64,000 nt of DNA from positions 1 through 64,000 of the forward strand of contig JAZLFR010000060.1 in assembly GCA_045615885.1 (NCBI GenBank), in the 5' to 3' direction. Each line of letters starts with the position of its first letter. Within the stretch, counting starts at the first letter, position 1. The stretch is from UBA1765 sp045615885 (GTDB taxonomy: Bacteria; Fibrobacterota; Fibrobacteria; Fibrobacterales; Fibrobacteraceae). The notes under the pieces are model-generated. The model worked only from the letters and a program-made list of their open reading frames with translations, made no database searches and was not told the origin of the DNA. Both the position numbers and the translations under genes were made by a program. Below, in pieces: positions 37,414 through 45,801 of the stretch.

Positions 37414-39263
37414 TAGTGCACCTCGTAATTTTTTACGGCCTTGGCCATAATTCCACTCTTGTGAATTGCAATGATTTCAAACTTGTTTTCATGTTCACGC
37501 TGCAATTCAATGCGAACATCATAATCAAGAGACTGGATCTGGTTCAATGTTTCTCGCAAAATGATTTTGCCATTCTGCTTGACCATGACCTGGTAGAGTT
37601 CAGAGACATCAAGAACATCTACCTTGAAACGCAAACTCTTTTGAAGCACAGCTACGCTATGTGGCGGTGCCGGCGGGAACCATACGCTTTCGGCTCCGCC
37701 ATTTGCGCCAAGAATGTTCACTGAAAAATGCTTTGGCGGAAAACACCCCAATGTGCGCCGGACATTAGAAATGTTGTGCGCCTGGTCTTCTGCCTTGAAT
37801 GAATATTCGTGAATGCCCTTGCTTAAAGGAATTCTGACATTCGTATTTCTTGTATAGATGTTGGAAACACCGTCGATGTTGTCTTCTGAAATTGTGAAGA
37901 TTCCAATGTCGTCTTCCATGTTGCCCAGGGCGATGTTTGCCATGCAGCGCAAAGAGTCGTAGTTTACGAACTGGACTAAAGGCGGTCGTTGGTTCACTGC
38001 CTTGCATGTTTTATCTACTTCAATGTCGATTGAGCTTCGTTCGGTTCTTCCGTTGGATTTGAATTCAAGAGACGCCTTTTTCAAATTCCACAAGCCGTTT
38101 GCATCTGTAACAGGCACAACCTGTGTAAAGTTCTGCTTGATTCCGTTTGTTATCAAGGCAAGGTTCGGAGACTTGAAGGAACCCACACTGAGCACCAAGG
38201 TCGCGGCTGTATCGCTAGTCTGGTATGTGCCCTCTATGACAAGGCCAGCATCGCAAATATGGACCGGGGTGGGGGAGGTCAAAGTGAATGTGCTTACCAC
38301 TTCTCTCTTTTCCTTTTTCTTTGCGTAGTAGGTAGATGCTTCGCCACACCTGAAGTTCATTTTCTTGTTAGTGCAGTTGAAGTGGAACTGCTTGTCGCCG
38401 TATGCAAGCGAGTCCATGGAAATGACCGTTGCAAAGCCGCCGTCTTCATCGAGCAGCATCTTTTCGCCATAGTGATCGACCGGAATGCCGATTGGGCAAT
38501 GGCCCTTGACCATGATGTCGAAGGTATATACCGTATCGGCCAAGGATTCGATGATGCATGCAATGCCCTTGCTTGCTTCTTCGATTTTACTCTGGTATAT
38601 GGAGTCTGCTTCAAGAACTTCTTCCTTCAGTTCGTCCATTGAAAGCGTGGTGTCTTTCAAGATGAGAGCAAGCTGTTTGTGGAAATTTTTATCGCCGGCT
38701 GACTTTAAATCCATGACGATGAGAGAGTCTCTTTCGAAAATGACCTGGCCACCTTGAATCATTGCTTTTTGGCCACGCTTTGTTTCGATTTCGAGCTTAC
38801 CAGTACGCAGGCCTGCAAGGAACAGGTCGCCACCGTCGATGCAGCCTTCGGTACCGCGAATGCTAGCTGTAGCCACGCCGGTTTCGAACTTGAATTGTGA
38901 TGCCTCGCCCTGCTTTTGCGCAGAAAACGCAAGGCGGCCAGTTTTGACGTCAACGGTTGTTTTATAGGCACCGTTTTCTTCTACAAGTTCTCCCAACCGG
39001 ATTTCTGAAAGTTCTGCAATGGTTAAAATACTTCCATCCGGCATGCCAAGTATGGTCTCTGATTCGATTTCAGTTTTGATGTTGTCGGACTGAAACACCT
39101 TCATGGCAACGCGCAGGGGAGCCCAGCTTGCTTCGTTGTTCTTTTTTCTTGTAACGTCGCCTAGTACGGAACGAACTTTACCCATTGAAGGCGCCGAGAA
39201 TGTGACTGTTGCTAGAAACAACGCCAAGACACAAATTTTTTGCATTAATCCATTAAAAAACAT
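37413..39263 (-). CDS. Secreted FecR-domain protein (cassette B, first gene)
   Basis: A 616-aa paralogue of the protein at 18262-20115. It has a signal peptide (about 1-23, ending TVTFSAPS). The FecR-like domain runs about 28-185 (GKVRSVLGDVTRKK, LRVAMKVFQSDNIKT, MPDGSILTI, ASIRGTEGCIDGGD). Beta-rich domains then follow, sharing YDSLRC, GIHEY, VKQNGK, QIQSLDYDV and IHKSG with the paralogue. No membrane helix other than the signal is seen, and no sigma factor gene is adjacent, so it is not a classic FecR regulator. The start at 39263 is supported by AAGG. A perfect TAAATTTG box lies at 39295-39302. It starts the cassette B transcription unit. Confidence 0.8.
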   Translation of the reverse strand: MFFNGLMQKICVLALFLATVTFSAPSMGKVRSVLGDVTRKKNNEASWAPLRVAMKVFQSDNIKTEIESETILGMPDGSILTIAELSEIRLGELVEENGAYKTTVDVKTGRLAFSAQKQGEASQFKFETGVATASIRGTEGCIDGGDLFLAGLRTGKLEIETKRGQKAMIQGGQVIFERDSLIVMDLKSAGDKNFHKQLALILKDTTLSMDELKEEVLEADSIYQSKIEEASKGIACIIESLADTVYTFDIMVKGHCPIGIPVDHYGEKMLLDEDGGFATVISMDSLAYGDKQFHFNCTNKKMNFRCGEASTYYAKKKEKREVVSTFTLTSPTPVHICDAGLVIEGTYQTSDTAATLVLSVGSFKSPNLALITNGIKQNFTQVVPVTDANGLWNLKKASLEFKSNGRTERSSIDIEVDKTCKAVNQRPPLVQFVNYDSLRCMANIALGNMEDDIGIFTISEDNIDGVSNIYTRNTNVRIPLSKGIHEYSFKAEDQAHNISNVRRTLGCFPPKHFSVNILGANGGAESVWFPPAPPHSVAVLQKSLRFKVDVLDVSELYQVMVKQNGKIILRETLNQIQSLDYDVRIELQREHENKFEIIAIHKSGIMAKAVKNYEVH

Positions 39264-39294
39264 AAAAACCTTAAAAGTTTTTTCTTTATGAGGC

Positions 39295-39302
39295 CAAATT
39301 TA
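39295..39302 (-). promoter_or_regulatory. TAAATTTG promoter box of cassette B
   Basis: TAAATTTG on the minus strand, an exact match to TAnnTTTG, 32 bases upstream of the FecR-domain start. The rest of the spacer to 39505 is AT-rich; no CRP-type palindrome like that of cassette A was seen in it. Confidence 0.55.
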
Positions 39303-39505
39303 GTGATGATTTGGTTGCTTAAAATGAGTTTAACTTTTTTTAGCCATTGCTTTTAAAAACCTTACACTTAACTTTTTTTTATATCTTGTTCAGTATCAAT
39401 GACTTACATAAAAAATGCCTTTTTTTCGAATTTTGCATAAAATGAAGCTTTATTCAGTAAATGTTACGATAATGTTATGATGTCGTCCTTCGACCTTGAA
39501 ATTTC

Positions 39506-39512
39506 TATTTTG
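39506..39512 (+). promoter_or_regulatory. TATTTTG box directly before the PDZ-thioredoxin gene
   Basis: TTTCTATTTTGAGGTCATG: the box ends five bases before the ATG at 39518. The GAGG in between is too close to be a normal ribosome-binding site. Confidence 0.45.
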
Positions 39513-39517
39513 AGGTC

Positions 39518-40267
39518 ATGAAATTCTTGTTTATATTTTTTGTTTTTGCAGCCAATGCGTTCGCCATTCCATGGCTTGGAATCTCGTTTCAAAAACAAGT
39601 CTATGCCGACCATTTTGAGTTGAATGTGCTGGGAGTGCACCCAGAATCCGGAGCTTTCAAGATCGGGATTACAAATGGCGATATAATTACGCAGTTCAAC
39701 GGAAAAACGATTCAATCCAATGAAGATATTTCGGGAACGGTAAAAGGGAAGAAGGTTGGCGACAAGGTCAAAGTGACCTACCTGCGAAACGGCAAGAAAA
39801 TGGAAGGAACGATTGTTCTTACGGACCGTCCAGAAAACATTGCCTCGCTAACAGGTTCTGCAATCGGCAGCAAGGCGCTGGAATTCGGCAACAACTTTTA
39901 CGCCAATGCAGAGAAGCGCAATAAAAAGCCAAAAATCACCTTGCTCGATTTTTGGGCTACATGGTGCGGCCCTTGCAGGCAGGCTATGCCGATTCTGCAT
40001 AAGCTATACAACGCCTACGCTAAAGACGGCCTGGAAATCATCGGCGTGTCTTCTGAAACTTCCGATGTGCTTGCAAAATTCCAACAGCAGTTCCCGGGGC
40101 CTTACCCTATGTACCGCGATGCAAAACAGGAAATGTGGCGCCGCTATTCCATTAGTTCAGTTCCAACGCTAATGCTGCTCGACGAAAACGGATACATTCA
40201 AAAAGTCTGGCATGGCATAAGCTCAGAAAAAGCTTTGCAGCAAGCGGTTGTGGAAGCGCTGAAGTAG
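39518..40267 (+). CDS. PDZ-thioredoxin fusion (TlpA-like thiol oxidoreductase)
   Basis: A 249-aa exported protein with a signal peptide (MKFLFIFFVFAANAFA). A PDZ-like domain spans about 20-105 (LGVHPESGAFKIGITNGDIITQFNGK, VGDKVKVTYLRNGK). A TlpA/ResA-like thioredoxin domain spans about 115-249, with active site WCGPC (C150, C153) and cis-Pro loop SSVPTLMLLDENG. It probably reduces or isomerises disulfides in the envelope, with the PDZ part selecting partners (inference). PDZ domains are usually joined to proteases, so the fusion is notable. It is divergent from cassette B, whose module blocks contain paired cysteines. Confidence 0.9.
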   Translation: MKFLFIFFVFAANAFAIPWLGISFQKQVYADHFELNVLGVHPESGAFKIGITNGDIITQFNGKTIQSNEDISGTVKGKKVGDKVKVTYLRNGKKMEGTIVLTDRPENIASLTGSAIGSKALEFGNNFYANAEKRNKKPKITLLDFWATWCGPCRQAMPILHKLYNAYAKDGLEIIGVSSETSDVLAKFQQQFPGPYPMYRDAKQEMWRRYSISSVPTLMLLDENGYIQKVWHGISSEKALQQAVVEALK

Positions 40268-40319
40268 GTGTTTAGGGGCTAGTGATTAGGGAATTTTATT
40301 TTCCAATGTGTAGGGTATA

Positions 40320-40367
40320 GAATAGACGAGAGAACGGCACTGCGTGCCTACAGACGAGAGACGAGAG
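40320..40367. repeat. GACGAGAG-type 48-bp repeat, copy 1
   Basis: It begins GAATAGACGAGAGAACGGC, has a small inverted centre GGCACTGCGTGCC, and continues CTACAGACGAGAGACGAGAG. Near-identical copies are at 57398-57445 and 57522-57560. Confidence 0.75.
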
Positions 40368-40420
40368 ATACTTGCAAATTTCCAATGTACCGGCTGTAGG
40401 CTGACGACTGTCGACTGAGA

Positions 40421-40506
40421 GGTATGAGGTATTGTAATTAGCGTTTCCTCTAGGCGCATAGCGCCGCCCCCACACCTCAAAGCACCGAAGGTGCGTGCCT
40501 CATACC
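40421..40506. other. Predicted three-way-junction-like fold
   Basis: A 9-bp closing stem (GGTATGAGG at 40421-40429 with CCTCATACC at 40498-40506) encloses two hairpins: GGCGC-ATA-GCGCC (40453-40465) and GCACC-GAA-GGTGC (40482-40494). It lies between convergent genes and could be a structured RNA, a terminator or a repeat-derived fold. Confidence 0.4.
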
Positions 40507-40690
40507 AGTCTTCTTTCTTGCATCTGGCTCTTGCGTCTTAACAGTCATCACGAGCCGTAGGCGAGGTGATCCAGAACATAGTCCTGGATGGCCGCGCTCT
40601 GCTCGCCAAGACATTGGACGTTAAAATTCCTGACTCCTGTCACTGACTCCTGTCCTCGGTCTTTACATTCTGCCTACAGCCGACAGACTA

Positions 40691-41878
40691 CTAGTCCTTG
40701 CAGCAGCGGAACCCAACAGACGGATACTGGTTCTGCGGATAGAAGCTGTAGCTTGCTTCGGTGCAGCGGCTCTGGTTATTGCCGCTCCAGGAACCGCCAG
40801 CAACATAGAATGCAGTTGCCTTTTCTTTGCTCGGAGTTGCAGTCCATTCCCAAAGATTTCCGTTCATGTCGTACATGCCCCACCAGCTGCGGCATTGCGT
40901 TTTGCGGCCGGAGCGCTGAGCAGCCTTCGTGTTTGCGTTGCAGCGTGTAGGAATGTAGCTGGAACCGTAAGAATACTTGGTATTGTCTTTACCCTTGCAG
41001 GCAGCCTGCCATTCATCGATGGTGCAAAGACGCTTGCCTGCAGCTTCACAAAGCGATGCCGCCTGTTCCTGAGACACCATGTCGCGCGGCGTTTCGTCGG
41101 CCTTGTTTGGATATTCGTAAGCATCAACGCAAACTTCCTTGCCGTTCACCGGAACAGGGTAGGCGTTCTTGCCGCAACGGTTGTCGCTTGCCATATCATA
41201 TTCGCCAGATTCCCACGGGCTGTAATTACCGGCAGAATCCTGAGCCCTAAAGAATACAATTCCTTTCTTGTTGTATTCCACGCCCTTCTTGGCATCAACC
41301 GGGTTCAAAGTATCGCCAATAGAAATCCAGGAATTGCATTTGAGTTCGTCGCATTTTGCCTTGAGTTTGATTGGCTCGTAGTAGCGACCTGGAGGCGGTA
41401 CAAGAGAAACTGTTGGAGGAACGGAATCTACCGGGAGAGCTGCGATGGAATCTGCAATGCGAGTGCTATCAGCCTTGCGGGCAGCTTCAAGGGCAGCGAG
41501 GCTATCGGCAACGCGCTTCAGAGAATCTTCTACAGCCTTGATGGAATCCTGGATTGCCTTCAGGGAATCTCGTTCAGCCTTGCGGCGGGCACGAATGGAA
41601 TCTGCCGCCGGGTCGCGAACCGGCTTTACGACTGTATCTGCCTTGACTGTATCGACAACCGGAGTTGTGTCTAACGGAGTCGTGTCAACAGGCACAACAA
41701 CTGCAGGCACAGTGTCTTGAACTACCGGTTCTTCGACAACGGGTTCCTGAGCCGAGCCGGCCATGTTCTTCAAGGCGCACTGCACAAGAAAAAGGCAAAT
41801 CAATATGACAAGCATGGCAACAAGCACAAGCTTGTTCTTTGCATTTTTCTTTTTATTCTGCTGGTTCTGTTCTGCCAT
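40691..41878 (-). CDS. Membrane-anchored FGE/sulfatase-modifying-factor-like domain protein
   Basis: A 395-aa protein. A cytoplasmic Lys/Asn-rich N-terminus and one membrane helix (about 16-36, LVLVAMLVILICLFLVQC) are followed by a Pro/Thr/Val linker (40-90), a charged coiled-coil-like region with repeated DS(I/L) units (92-150: KAERDSLKAIQDSIKAVEDS), a beta domain (150-230) and a C-terminal FGE-like domain (about 235-395: KRLCTIDEWQAACKG, MYDMNGNLWEWT, VAGGSWSG, VGFRCCKD). These domains occur in sulfatase activators but also in many non-catalytic or peptidoglycan-linked proteins; the FGE catalytic Cys pair was not confirmed, so activity is unknown. It is the last gene of the tilS-ftsH-folP-cdaA unit, 15 bases after cdaA, with GGAG as ribosome-binding site. 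Confidence 0.85.
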   Translation of the reverse strand: MAEQNQQNKKKNAKNKLVLVAMLVILICLFLVQCALKNMAGSAQEPVVEEPVVQDTVPAVVVPVDTTPLDTTPVVDTVKADTVVKPVRDPAADSIRARRKAERDSLKAIQDSIKAVEDSLKRVADSLAALEAARKADSTRIADSIAALPVDSVPPTVSLVPPPGRYYEPIKLKAKCDELKCNSWISIGDTLNPVDAKKGVEYNKKGIVFFRAQDSAGNYSPWESGEYDMASDNRCGKNAYPVPVNGKEVCVDAYEYPNKADETPRDMVSQEQAASLCEAAGKRLCTIDEWQAACKGKDNTKYSYGSSYIPTRCNANTKAAQRSGRKTQCRSWWGMYDMNGNLWEWTATPSKEKATAFYVAGGSWSGNNQSRCTEASYSFYPQNQYPSVGFRCCKD

Positions 41879-41893
41879 TGTAAAACTCCAAAA

Positions 41894-42739
41894 TTAAGAT
41901 GCGCTGCTTTCCGATTTCTCGGAAGAATCAAGATGTTCCGGTGCCTGCGGGTCAAAGAGACTGAGCCAGTGGCGCTTGATTTCTTCTTCAAGTTCCTTGA
42001 TGCTCAAACGCCTGCGAAGCGTGTTTCTGTAAGCAATGGAAATGATGCCGGTTTCTTCAGAAACAACAATTACGAGAGCATCACATTCAGCGGCAAGTGC
42101 CTTTGCTGCACGGTGACGCATGCCGTAGCCAGCATTCTGGTCGGTAGAGTTTGTTGGCATCGGCAAAATGCAGCCTGCGGCCACGATTTCTGTTGAATTC
42201 ACGATCACGGCACCATCGTGCAAGGCGGCACCCGGGTAGAAGAGGGCACGCAAAAGGCGTGAACTGATTTTTGCGTTCAGGTATTCGCCGCTGTCGGCAT
42301 AGTTACGAAGGCCAACGCGCTTTTCTAGCACGATCAATGCGCCAAAACGGTTCTTTGCCAAGTCCTGCACTGCAGAAGAAATTGCTTCGGTAACCTGATC
42401 GAGACCGTTTGCATGAAAGAAGATTGTCTTCAGATTCAACTTGCTGAAAATCTGGCCGATACGGGTAAGGGCGCTTCGAATTTCTGGCTGGAACAAAATG
42501 ACAAGGGCTATGAAGCCAAGAGTCGCAAGGTTGCTCAAGATCCAGGAAAGCGTGTGCAGTTCCCACCATTGAGCAAGGAACCACACGACAATGAATATGA
42601 CCGCACCAAAGAGCATTTGCACGGCACGCGTCCCGCGGAACAAATAGAATACATAGTAAACGAGAATCGTTACCAGCAAAATATCCAAGATATCCGCCAT
42701 GCGGACATCAATAATGTCAAACAGCGAGAACAGAACCAT
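41894..42739 (-). CDS. cdaA: Diadenylate cyclase (CdaA/DisA_N family)
   Basis: A 281-aa membrane enzyme that makes cyclic di-AMP from two ATP. Three N-terminal membrane helices (about 15-85) are followed by a DAC domain with the signature motifs DGAVIV (LHDGAVIV) and RHRAA (GMRHRAAKAL), and a charged C-terminal tail. Length and layout match CdaA. The ATG at 42739 (MVLFSLFDI) is chosen, because the longer frame would extend further into folP; GGAGG lies upstream. It overlaps folP by 23 bases, so translational coupling is likely. The folP-cdaA neighbourhood is common in this group of bacteria. Confidence 0.95.
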   Translation of the reverse strand: MVLFSLFDIIDVRMADILDILLVTILVYYVFYLFRGTRAVQMLFGAVIFIVVWFLAQWWELHTLSWILSNLATLGFIALVILFQPEIRSALTRIGQIFSKLNLKTIFFHANGLDQVTEAISSAVQDLAKNRFGALIVLEKRVGLRNYADSGEYLNAKISSRLLRALFYPGAALHDGAVIVNSTEIVAAGCILPMPTNSTDQNAGYGMRHRAAKALAAECDALVIVVSEETGIISIAYRNTLRRRLSIKELEEEIKRHWLSLFDPQAPEHLDSSEKSESSAS

Positions 42740-43616
42740 TTTTTCTAAATGCCTCCAGCAGCATGAACGATTCGCGAGCCTCATTCACGTCGTGCACGCG
42801 AATGACAGTTGCTCCGCCGAGCGCTGCAAAAATACCAGAAACAACCGTCGGAATAAGGCGGTCGCTATTTTCTAAACCTTTAATTTTGCCGATATAGGAC
42901 TTACGTGACATGCCGTACAAAAGCGGGAAGCCATCTTGCAAAAAATCTTCTGCGTGCGCTATCAAATCCACATTGTCTTTGCCGGTCTTGCCAAAACCGA
43001 TGCCTGGGTCCAGGCAGATTGTTTCTTTTGCAACCCCAAGGTCCAAAAGCTTCTGTGCCGCCTGCAGAAGTTCTGAGCGAACCTCTTCGACAACATTTTC
43101 GTATGGCTTAAAGTCCTGCTGCATGGTGCCAAAGTTCCCACGGATGTGGTTAAGCACCGATGCGGCCTTGTATTTTGCAATGACTGCAGGCATTTGCGGG
43201 TCCATCGAAAGAGCCGAGATATCGTTAATGATATGCGCACCGGCCTGGAGTGCTGCTTCTGCCGTCTTGCTTTTTACCGTATCTACTGAAATCACAAAAT
43301 TCTTTTGCGATGTGAGGGCCGAAAGCCGCTTAATGACCGGCACAACGCGAGCAATTTCTTCATCGGCTGGTTCAGGTTTTGAACCTGGGCGAGAACTTTC
43401 ACCGCCAATGTCGAGAATGGTTGCTCCAGCATCTAAAAGGGCTAGAGCGTGCTCATAGGCGAGGTCAACGGAATTGAATTTTCCTCCGTCAAAAAAACTG
43501 TCTGGAGTGTTGTTCACAATGCCCATTATCGCAGGCGAAGGATTGCCTGTGATAACGCGTTCTGCCACAGTCCATGGCAAAGCGCGACTCGTTTTTAAGA
43601 CACTTGCAAAAGACAT
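42717..43616 (-). CDS. folP: Dihydropteroate synthase
   Basis: A 299-aa cytosolic TIM-barrel enzyme that joins p-aminobenzoate to dihydropterin pyrophosphate in folate synthesis. Motifs include IMGIVNNTPDSFFDGG (family pattern (I/L)MGI.N.TPDSF.DGG), DIGGESSRPGS, SVDT, INDISAL, LDPGIGFGKT and SRKSYIG, plus the final RVHDV. The start at 43616 (MSFASVLK) is the only ATG near the first motif; a TTG six bases upstream is possible. No clear ribosome-binding site is seen. It lies between ftsH and cdaA in the operon. Confidence 0.97.
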   Translation of the reverse strand: MSFASVLKTSRALPWTVAERVITGNPSPAIMGIVNNTPDSFFDGGKFNSVDLAYEHALALLDAGATILDIGGESSRPGSKPEPADEEIARVVPVIKRLSALTSQKNFVISVDTVKSKTAEAALQAGAHIINDISALSMDPQMPAVIAKYKAASVLNHIRGNFGTMQQDFKPYENVVEEVRSELLQAAQKLLDLGVAKETICLDPGIGFGKTGKDNVDLIAHAEDFLQDGFPLLYGMSRKSYIGKIKGLENSDRLIPTVVSGIFAALGGATVIRVHDVNEARESFMLLEAFRKNGSVLAV

Positions 43617-43642
43617 TTTCAATTAACAATGAATAATTGGGT

Positions 43643-45784
43643 TTAGACTTTGTCGAGAGAATCTTTGTTTTCAGATTCAGCAATTTCGCTTGCTTCAGTC
43701 ACAGGTTCCGCAGGAGCCTGGGCAGGGGAGTCTGCCGTTTCTGAGTCCGCGACAGGGGCCGTTGGCGGAGCTGGCGGATTGGCACCCGGGTCCGGTGGCG
43801 GCGTGTTTTCTTTCTTCAGCTTTTCTGCCATGTCGAGAATGTGCTGGTACTGGCGGCTCTTCTTTGTGCTTTCGAGCTTTTCGCCAGCCATAACGCGGTC
43901 CACTTCTTCACGGTCAAGAACTTCGTGTTCAAACAAGGCCTCAGCAAGCGCCACAAGCTTTTCACGGTTTTCTTCCATGAGTTTGCGGGCGCGCAAATCA
44001 AGCTTGCGGATCAAGCTGTTGATGGCTTCATCAATCTTTTCAGCCATCTTTTCGGACATTTCCTTTGGCTTGCTGATTTCGCGGCCAAGGAATACTTCGC
44101 CATCGGCACGGGCGTAGCAGACCGGACCGATTTCATCGTCAAAGCCCCATTCCGTAATCATCTTGCGGGCAAGTTCCGTTGCACGCTGAATGTCGTTGCT
44201 TGCGCCAGTGCTCTGGTGGTTGAAGAACACAAGTTCAGCAAGTCGGCCTGAAAGCAAAAGCATGATCTGTTCTTCTGCAAATTCACGGCTGTACGAGACC
44301 TGGTCGCGTTCCGGGAGAGACATGGTAATGCCAAGGGCCTGGCCACGCGGAATGATCGTAATTTTGTGGAGCGGGTTCGTGTGCGGGCAAAGAAGGTTCA
44401 TCAAGGCGTGTCCAGCTTCGTGGTATGCCGTATGACGCTTTTCTTCTTCGGTCATGAGGAGTGTGCGACGTTCGGAACCCATGGAAATTTTGTCGCGGGC
44501 TTCTTCAAAATCAAGCATGGAAACCTGCTTGTTGTCGAAGCGGGCTGCAAGGAGAGCAGCTTCGTTCACAAGGTTTTCAAGGTCAGCACCGGCAAGTCCC
44601 GGAGTGCTCTTTGCGACATCGCGAATATTTACATCTGGAGCAAGGGGAACCTTGCGCTTTTTAACATGCACGCGAAGGATTTCTTCACGGCCCTGCAAAT
44701 CCGGGAGACCAACGACAATCTGGCGGTCAAAGCGGCCCGGACGAAGGAGTGCCTTATCCAGCACATCAGGACGGTTTGTCGCAGCAATGAGAATTACGCC
44801 CTCGTTGGCAGCAAAGCCATCCATTTCTACGAGGAGCTGGTTCAATGTCTGTTCGCGTTCATCGTGACCACCGCCAAGGCCAGCACCACGCTGGCGACCG
44901 ACAGCATCGATTTCGTCAATGAACAAGATGCATGGAGCATGCTTTTTACCAGTTTCGAACAAATCACGAACACGGCTAGCACCGACGCCCACGAACATTT
45001 CTACGAAGTCTGAACCGCTCATGCTAAAGAACGGCACGCCAGCTTCGCCGGCTACGGCGCGGGCGAGGAGAGTCTTACCGGTACCCGGAGGGCCAACAAG
45101 CAGAGCTCCCTTAGGAATGCGTCCACCAAGGCTATCGTATTTTTTCGGGTCCTTCAAGAAGTGCACAAGTTCCTCAAGATCCTGTTTGGCTTCTTCGCAG
45201 CCAGCAACATCCTTGAAAGTCGTCTTTTTCTTGTTGCCGTCAAGTTGCTTTGCAAGGCTCTTGCCAAAGCTGAACATGCCCTTGCCGCTTCCTCCAGTCT
45301 GACGGCTCATCATGAACCAGAAGAACGCAATCAAGAGAATTGCCGGGAGGAATGCCAAGATATGTTCAAAGATGCTCGGAGTATCGTGAATGACGGTAAC
45401 ATTCACATGCTTATAGTATTCCCACGTAGAAATTTCTTCGTTCGTTACATCGAGCAAGTGGCTCTTGAACGGTGCAGTGCCGTTGTTGCTTTTTTCCGGC
45501 TTCATTATGCGTGTCCAAGGCGTTCCGGAATCCTTTGCAGACTGCTTCTCAGCTTCGGTCAGAGCCCTGGAACCTTCGACGATGATGCCGTCGCTAGTCT
45601 TTTGCAGCGTTAGTTCCGTAATGGTGACCGTAGAGTCAGCCATCATGGCAAGGAATTCGGTCCTTGTAAGATCCTTTGCTTCGCCCTCATTGGATGCTCG
45701 CATCATGAAGACAAGCAAAACGATCATCAAAATGACGATAATGAAATTCTTGTGTTTAAAAGGGGCCTGTTTTGCAGCTGCCAT
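43643..45784 (-). CDS. ftsH: ATP-dependent zinc metalloprotease FtsH
   Basis: A 713-aa inner-membrane AAA protease that degrades membrane and regulatory proteins. Two membrane helices (about 12-28 and 140-160) flank a periplasmic loop. The AAA domain has Walker A GPPGTGKT (231-238), Walker B FIDEID (289-293), the pore motif MFVGVGASRVRDLF, and arginine fingers in RPGRFDR. The peptidase domain has HEAGH (455-459) with the third ligand Asp in ASNDIQRATELA. The last about 70 residues are a Pro/Ala/Glu-rich tail, longer than in E. coli FtsH. The start has AAGG upstream. It lies 18 bases after tilS, the standard tilS-ftsH order. Confidence 0.99.
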   Translation of the reverse strand: MAAAKQAPFKHKNFIIVILMIVLLVFMMRASNEGEAKDLTRTEFLAMMADSTVTITELTLQKTSDGIIVEGSRALTEAEKQSAKDSGTPWTRIMKPEKSNNGTAPFKSHLLDVTNEEISTWEYYKHVNVTVIHDTPSIFEHILAFLPAILLIAFFWFMMSRQTGGSGKGMFSFGKSLAKQLDGNKKKTTFKDVAGCEEAKQDLEELVHFLKDPKKYDSLGGRIPKGALLVGPPGTGKTLLARAVAGEAGVPFFSMSGSDFVEMFVGVGASRVRDLFETGKKHAPCILFIDEIDAVGRQRGAGLGGGHDEREQTLNQLLVEMDGFAANEGVILIAATNRPDVLDKALLRPGRFDRQIVVGLPDLQGREEILRVHVKKRKVPLAPDVNIRDVAKSTPGLAGADLENLVNEAALLAARFDNKQVSMLDFEEARDKISMGSERRTLLMTEEEKRHTAYHEAGHALMNLLCPHTNPLHKITIIPRGQALGITMSLPERDQVSYSREFAEEQIMLLLSGRLAELVFFNHQSTGASNDIQRATELARKMITEWGFDDEIGPVCYARADGEVFLGREISKPKEMSEKMAEKIDEAINSLIRKLDLRARKLMEENREKLVALAEALFEHEVLDREEVDRVMAGEKLESTKKSRQYQHILDMAEKLKKENTPPPDPGANPPAPPTAPVADSETADSPAQAPAEPVTEASEIAESENKDSLDKV

Positions 45785-45801
45785 AAAACCTTTTCAATCC
45801 T

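Larger units (their letters stand above)
40268..40690. repeat. Repeat-rich convergent spacer
   Basis: No gene is seen. The left part has TTTAGGGGCTAGTGATTAGG and the GAATAGACGAGAGAACGGC element. The middle has a foldable block at 40421-40506 and a GTCATCACGAG...GTGATCCAG unit at about 40543-40573. The right part has CCTGACTCCTGTCACTGACT and GCCTACAGCCG. CGGCTGTAGGC at 40391-40401 is the exact inverse of GCCTACAGCCG near 40673-40683. Confidence 0.7.

Noticed and set aside
37413..39263. FecR-type anti-sigma regulator
   Set aside because: There is a cleavable signal, no other membrane helix, no cytoplasmic anti-sigma part, and no sigma or TonB receptor gene adjacent.
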